Positions 60,372-64,000 of a stretch of DNA of 64,000 nt are shown here, one piece after another; position 1 is the first letter of the stretch, and the number at the start of each line of letters is the position of its first letter. The stretch spans positions 304,433 through 368,432 of the forward strand of contig NC_009419.2 of assembly GCF_000002875.2 (NCBI RefSeq), written 5' to 3'. This stretch comes from Leishmania infantum JPCM5. Its lineage: Eukaryota; Euglenozoa; Kinetoplastea; Trypanosomatida; Trypanosomatidae. A model generated the notes under the pieces. It worked only from the letters and a program-made list of their open reading frames with translations. It did no database searches and had not been told where the DNA came from. Made by a program: the position numbers and the translations under genes.

Positions 60372-61412
60372 AATACTTCCACTAACAGCAAAGGGGGTGC
60401 GTCGAAACAAGTCGAGTGGAAACGGTGGATCGTAGAAGACAAGTATAACAGCCTGGAGAAGGGAAAATATGCGCATGGGGAACAGACGATGTGTCAGCAT
60501 GTGTTGGGTGTCCTGGCCCTCCGGTTTACAGCTAGTGTCGATCAAGTCGGTTTCCGTGTCGGAAGCCATGAGCTCCTGGTGCACTCGCTTCTCGGGACGC
60601 GAACACTTGAATAGTCGCGCTTTCCCTCCACCCTTCCTCCTCTCTGAAGAGATCCCTCCCCCACACACATACACAAGCATACACAAGTATTCAACTTTCC
60701 ATTTCTTTTTGAACTTCATTGCGCATCTTCAAGTCACCACTGCCATCACTACAGCCCCCACCCCCACCCCTTCTCCCCGTCTCACGCCACAAAACGTCAC
60801 CTTACCTCTCCCTCATTTTGGGTTTCTCTTCACGGACGACAGTGGAGAGTACTACGGTACACATACACACATAGTGAGAGGCGAGAGAGGGAAACGATAC
60901 GAAGCTCACTTTTTTTCTGATTCCTGAACTAGAACGTCGATTCACTTCTTGTTCCTATGCTTACTCGGTTTGGGCCACTTGCTTCCCTCCCTCCCTCCCT
61001 TCCATCATCTCGCACCCACCCATCGTAACACGGCGTACAGCTCCTCTCTCCGCAATTCCCTTGTTTTGGTGTCTTTTGGTGTTTCTGGTGTCGTTTTTTC
61101 TTGCCTCTTGATTTTATGAATCTTTATATGTATTTGTTGTTGTTTGCGTTCTCCTGCCTTCCTCCTCCCATGCTCATCAAAAGTAGCTTCTTGACTATCT
61201 CGTTTGATTGCGTGCGCGTGTGTTGTTGCACTCGTTGTTGGCTTTGCCTTCAAGCGCTTTCCCCTTTCCCCTCCCTGCTTCCTCCCCCCCTTTTTTACTG
61301 GCTCATTGGCACTCACACAGCCAACTCTTGACCACCGCCGTTGCACCAACAAGAAAGTATAACTTCTTTCGCTACAGTTTTTTTTTTCTCGTTACATTGT
61401 CGCTTTAACGGA

Positions 61413-64000
61413 ATGTTACCCTGCCGCCGTTTTTCAAGCGTCGCAGCCTCGCAGTCGCGCTTGTGGCAGCATGTCGCATCCTATACACTGCGCCGCACCA
61501 CAGCACCGGCGATACTTGCAACGGCTCAGAGCAGCTGTCTCGGCATGGGTGGCTGCGCAACGTCGCTGTGTCGCCGTTGCGCAGCCACCGACTCGCATAC
61601 AGGCGCTTCCGTAGTCGTTTCGGACCCCGAAAAGGCCGCTCGTGAGCGCGATCGCATTGCTCGCGGCCTGCTCACCACCAACTTTCCCGAGCTGCACGTC
61701 AACCAGCGCTCGGTGCTGCGGTATAAGGACGTGATGCACACGGTGCCGTACACGCTCACCATCGCTGTAGACGGTAATGTCGCTCGCCAAGATGTGGATC
61801 CTGTCGTCAAGGCAATTCTAAGCGACTGCTTCGCGATGGTGGACAAGCACCTCAACTCCTTCAACCCGGGCAGCGAGGTGTCGCAGGTCAACAGGATGCC
61901 GGTGGGAAAGAAGCACGTCATGTCGGAGCACCTCTTCGAGGTGGTCAAGTGCTGCGAGGAGGTCTACAGCAGTAGCGGCAGCTGCTTTGACCCGGCCGCA
62001 GCACCGCTGGTGCACAAGCTGCGCGATGCCGCTCGCCGGCAGGACTCCGCCGAGGGGGACTTCGCCATCTCTGCGGAGGAGGCGGGGCGTTTCACCCTGA
62101 CGAACAGCTTTGCCATCGACATCAAAGAAGGCACCATCGCGCGCAAGCACGAAGATGCGATGCTAGACCTGGGTGGCCTGAACAAGGGCTACACCGTCGA
62201 CTGCGTGGTGGATCGTCTGAATGCAGCCAACTTCGCCGACGTGCTGTTCGAGTGGGGCGGCGACTGCCGCGCCTCGGGTGTGAATGTGCAGCGCCAGCCG
62301 TGGGCAGTCGGCGTTGTGCGTCCGCCATCGGTCGACGAGGTCGTCGCGGCTGCCAAGTCCGGCAAGTCGGTGACAATGAATGCCCACAGCCTTGGGGATC
62401 ACACGGATGAACCGGCGCAGTCGACGTCGGCCGCCGACGGGGCGGCCAAGGCTGAGCACAAGGCGCTCCTGCGCGTCATGTCGCTCAGCAATGAGGCACT
62501 CTGCACGAGCGGCGACTACGAGAACGTGCTCTTCGCCAACGCGCTTGGATGCGCTCTCTCGAGCACATACGACTGGCGTCGCCGCTGCCTCATTGAGCCC
62601 TGCCGGAACGAACTGGCCCAGGTTAGCATCAAATGCTACTCGTGTCTGTACGCCGACGCACTCGCCACCGCGAGCTTCGTGAAGCGCGACCCCGTGCGCG
62701 TGCGGTACATGCTCGAGCACTACCGCCACGATTACAACCGCGTGACCGACTACGCCGCCTACACGCGCGAGGGGGAGCGGCTGGCGCACATGTACGAGAT
62801 CGCGCATGAGAGCCCGGCCTGTCGGATAGAGCGCATTGCCGGCTCGCTGCCAGCGCGTGTTGTTGTGATCGGCGGCGGCCTTGCTGGTTGCGCGGCCGCC
62901 ATTGAGGCAGCCAGCTGCGGCGCTACCGTCATTCTCCTGGAGAAGGAAGCCCGGCTGGGTGGCAATAGCGCCAAGGCCACCTCTGGCATCAACGGCTGGG
63001 GCACCCGCACGCAGGCGGTGAATCACGTCCTCGATAACTGCAAGTTTTTTGAGCGAGACACGTTCCTCTCCGGCAAGGGTGGCCACTGCGACCCTGGACT
63101 CGTGCGCACCCTCTCTGTAAAATCCGCTGAAGCGATTAGCTGGCTCGAGTCCTTCGGCATCCCGCTAACCGTCCTCTACCAGCTTGGTGGCGCGAGCCGC
63201 AGGCGCTGCCATCGCGCGCCGGATCAGAAAGACGGCACTCCGGTGCCCGTTGGCTTCACGATCATGCGTCACCTCGAGGACTACATCCGCACCAAGCTGC
63301 AAGGCAAGGTGACGATCTTGAACGAGATGGCGGTGGTGAGCCTCATGCACGACGTGAGCGCGATGCCGGACGGAAACCGCGAGATTCGCGTGCACGGTGT
63401 CCGCTACAAGTCGATGACCGATGCGTCGGGGACGGTTATGGATCTGCCGGCGGACGCCGTCGTGCTTGCCACCGGCGGCTTCTCGAACGACCACACGCCC
63501 AACTCGCTGCTGCGTGAGTACGCGCCAAACGTGTACGGCACCCCCACCACCAACGGCACGTTCGCCACCGGCGACGGTGTGAAGATGGCGCGCAAGCTGG
63601 GCGCCACGCTGGTAGACATGGACAAGGTGCAGCTGCACCCGACCGGTCTCATTGACCCCAAGGACCCGTCGAATCGCACCAAGTACCTTGGCCCCGAGGC
63701 GCTGCGCGGCTCCGGCGGCATCCTGCTGAACAAGAACGGCGAGCGCTTCGTGAACGAGCTGGACCTGCGCTCCGTCGTGTCGCAGGCGATTATCGCGCAG
63801 GACAACGAGTACCCGAACTCGGGTGGCAGCAAGTTCGCATACTGCGTGCTGAGCGAGGAGGCAGCGACGCTCTTCGGCAAGAACTCCCTCACGTACTACT
63901 GGAAGTCGCAGGGTCTGTTCACCCGTGTGGATGACATGAAGGCGCTCGCCGAGCTCATCGGCTGCTCGGTTGAAAGCCTGCATCGAACCCTCGAGACATA
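61413..64000 (+). CDS. FRD: NADH-dependent fumarate reductase (N-terminal two-thirds; continues past window)
   Basis: The frame from ATG 61413 is open to the window end (862 complete codons). The first ~75 residues (MLPCRRFSSVAASQSRLWQH) are basic and hydroxylated, as in a mitochondrial presequence. Next comes an ApbE-like flavin-transferase domain at about 90-400, with FNPGSEVSQVN, CFDPAAAPLV and LDLGGLNKGYTVD. The flavoprotein fumarate reductase domain starts near 480 with the FAD-binding VVVIGGGLAGCAAAIEAA, LLEKEARLGGNSAKATSG-type segment, ADAVVLATGGFSND and VQLHPTGLIDP. Trypanosomatid enzymes continue with a cytochrome-b5-reductase-like NADH domain, which would lie beyond 64000. The enzyme reduces fumarate to succinate with NADH, in mitochondrion or glycosome; the presequence favours the mitochondrion. 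No stop or frameshift was found. Confidence 0.95.
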   Translation, partial: MLPCRRFSSVAASQSRLWQHVASYTLRRTTAPAILATAQSSCLGMGGCATSLCRRCAATDSHTGASVVVSDPEKAARERDRIARGLLTTNFPELHVNQRSVLRYKDVMHTVPYTLTIAVDGNVARQDVDPVVKAILSDCFAMVDKHLNSFNPGSEVSQVNRMPVGKKHVMSEHLFEVVKCCEEVYSSSGSCFDPAAAPLVHKLRDAARRQDSAEGDFAISAEEAGRFTLTNSFAIDIKEGTIARKHEDAMLDLGGLNKGYTVDCVVDRLNAANFADVLFEWGGDCRASGVNVQRQPWAVGVVRPPSVDEVVAAAKSGKSVTMNAHSLGDHTDEPAQSTSAADGAAKAEHKALLRVMSLSNEALCTSGDYENVLFANALGCALSSTYDWRRRCLIEPCRNELAQVSIKCYSCLYADALATASFVKRDPVRVRYMLEHYRHDYNRVTDYAAYTREGERLAHMYEIAHESPACRIERIAGSLPARVVVIGGGLAGCAAAIEAASCGATVILLEKEARLGGNSAKATSGINGWGTRTQAVNHVLDNCKFFERDTFLSGKGGHCDPGLVRTLSVKSAEAISWLESFGIPLTVLYQLGGASRRRCHRAPDQKDGTPVPVGFTIMRHLEDYIRTKLQGKVTILNEMAVVSLMHDVSAMPDGNREIRVHGVRYKSMTDASGTVMDLPADAVVLATGGFSNDHTPNSLLREYAPNVYGTPTTNGTFATGDGVKMARKLGATLVDMDKVQLHPTGLIDPKDPSNRTKYLGPEALRGSGGILLNKNGERFVNELDLRSVVSQAIIAQDNEYPNSGGSKFAYCVLSEEAATLFGKNSLTYYWKSQGLFTRVDDMKALAELIGCSVESLHRTLET

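Larger units (their letters stand above)
56716..61412 (+). other. Very long intergenic region (4.7 kb) with two repeat families and a GC-rich island
   Basis: This is the longest spacer in the window. It contains a CTC/CCT run at 57264-57289, CA run at 57872-57891, repeat copy C, a very GC-rich block near 59480-59745, SIDER2-like copy 3, and a pyrimidine tract at 61255-61300 followed by AG at 61319-61320 (the likely acceptor for fumarate reductase, 5' UTR about 92 nt). An 82-codon frame at 59078-59326 has a hydrophobic stretch but no other support. No convincing gene is visible. Confidence 0.55.

Overview
The window looks like nuclear chromosome sequence from a Leishmania species or a very close trypanosomatid relative. 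Every gene I can support lies on the + strand, has no intron, is GC-rich and is separated from its neighbours by long pyrimidine-rich spacers. Several spacers hold a classic trans-splice acceptor (polypyrimidine tract, then the first AG). Trypanosomatid hallmark proteins are present: the 11S proteasome activator PA26 and the ApbE/fumarate-reductase fusion. Spacer repeats resemble the SIDER retroposons of Leishmania. From memory, PA26, aspartate aminotransferase and NADH-dependent fumarate reductase occur in this order on L. major chromosome 35; I could not check this. The whole window is best read as part of one polycistronic transcription unit. No strand switch, tRNA, rRNA, CRISPR or integron structure was seen.

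Layout. 2-514: 3' end of a gene with a basic C-terminus. 2075-6715: very large Ser/Ala/Pro-rich protein. 7250-9352: TPR protein with a presequence-like N-terminus. 9995-10825: V-ATPase subunit D. 12989-14584: tail-anchored EEP-fold phosphodiesterase. 17166-18701: unknown membrane protein. 19337-21526: SET-domain protein with a membrane segment. 23730-26500: FHA-domain protein interrupted by an assembly gap. 27064-27756: PA26. 29639-31084: AMPK-gamma/SNF4-like CBS protein. 33197-34813: KsgA/Dim1/TFB1M-type rRNA dimethylase. 36603-38975: broken coiled-coil gene. 39805-41364: divergent actin-like protein. 44158-47154 and 49863-54845: two large low-complexity proteins. 55477-56715: aspartate aminotransferase. 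61413-64000: fumarate reductase, running off the end.

The spacers hold two dispersed repeat families. Three copies (about 11150-11750, 32390-32972, 59866-60371) look like degenerate SIDER2 elements. Three others (about 15080-15475, 28329-28735, 58497-58945) form a much better conserved ~390-bp family with a perfect 13-bp hairpin and an A-rich 3' end; the first two copies are nearly identical. All six are in sense orientation and would lie in 3' UTRs, where SIDERs are known to influence mRNA stability. The genes do not form a functional operon, since trypanosomatid units are transcribed together and regulated after transcription. Aspartate aminotransferase and fumarate reductase are nevertheless adjacent and belong to connected aspartate/oxaloacetate-to-succinate metabolism.

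The most unusual items are these: the broken gene, whose four (probably five) in-frame stops each replace a C-starting Gln/Arg codon with no frameshift; the young hairpin repeat family; a perfect 15-bp hairpin after the EEP gene; a 13-bp hairpin at the 5' end of the broken gene; and two genes whose start codon is preceded within 5-7 nt by an out-of-frame AUG.
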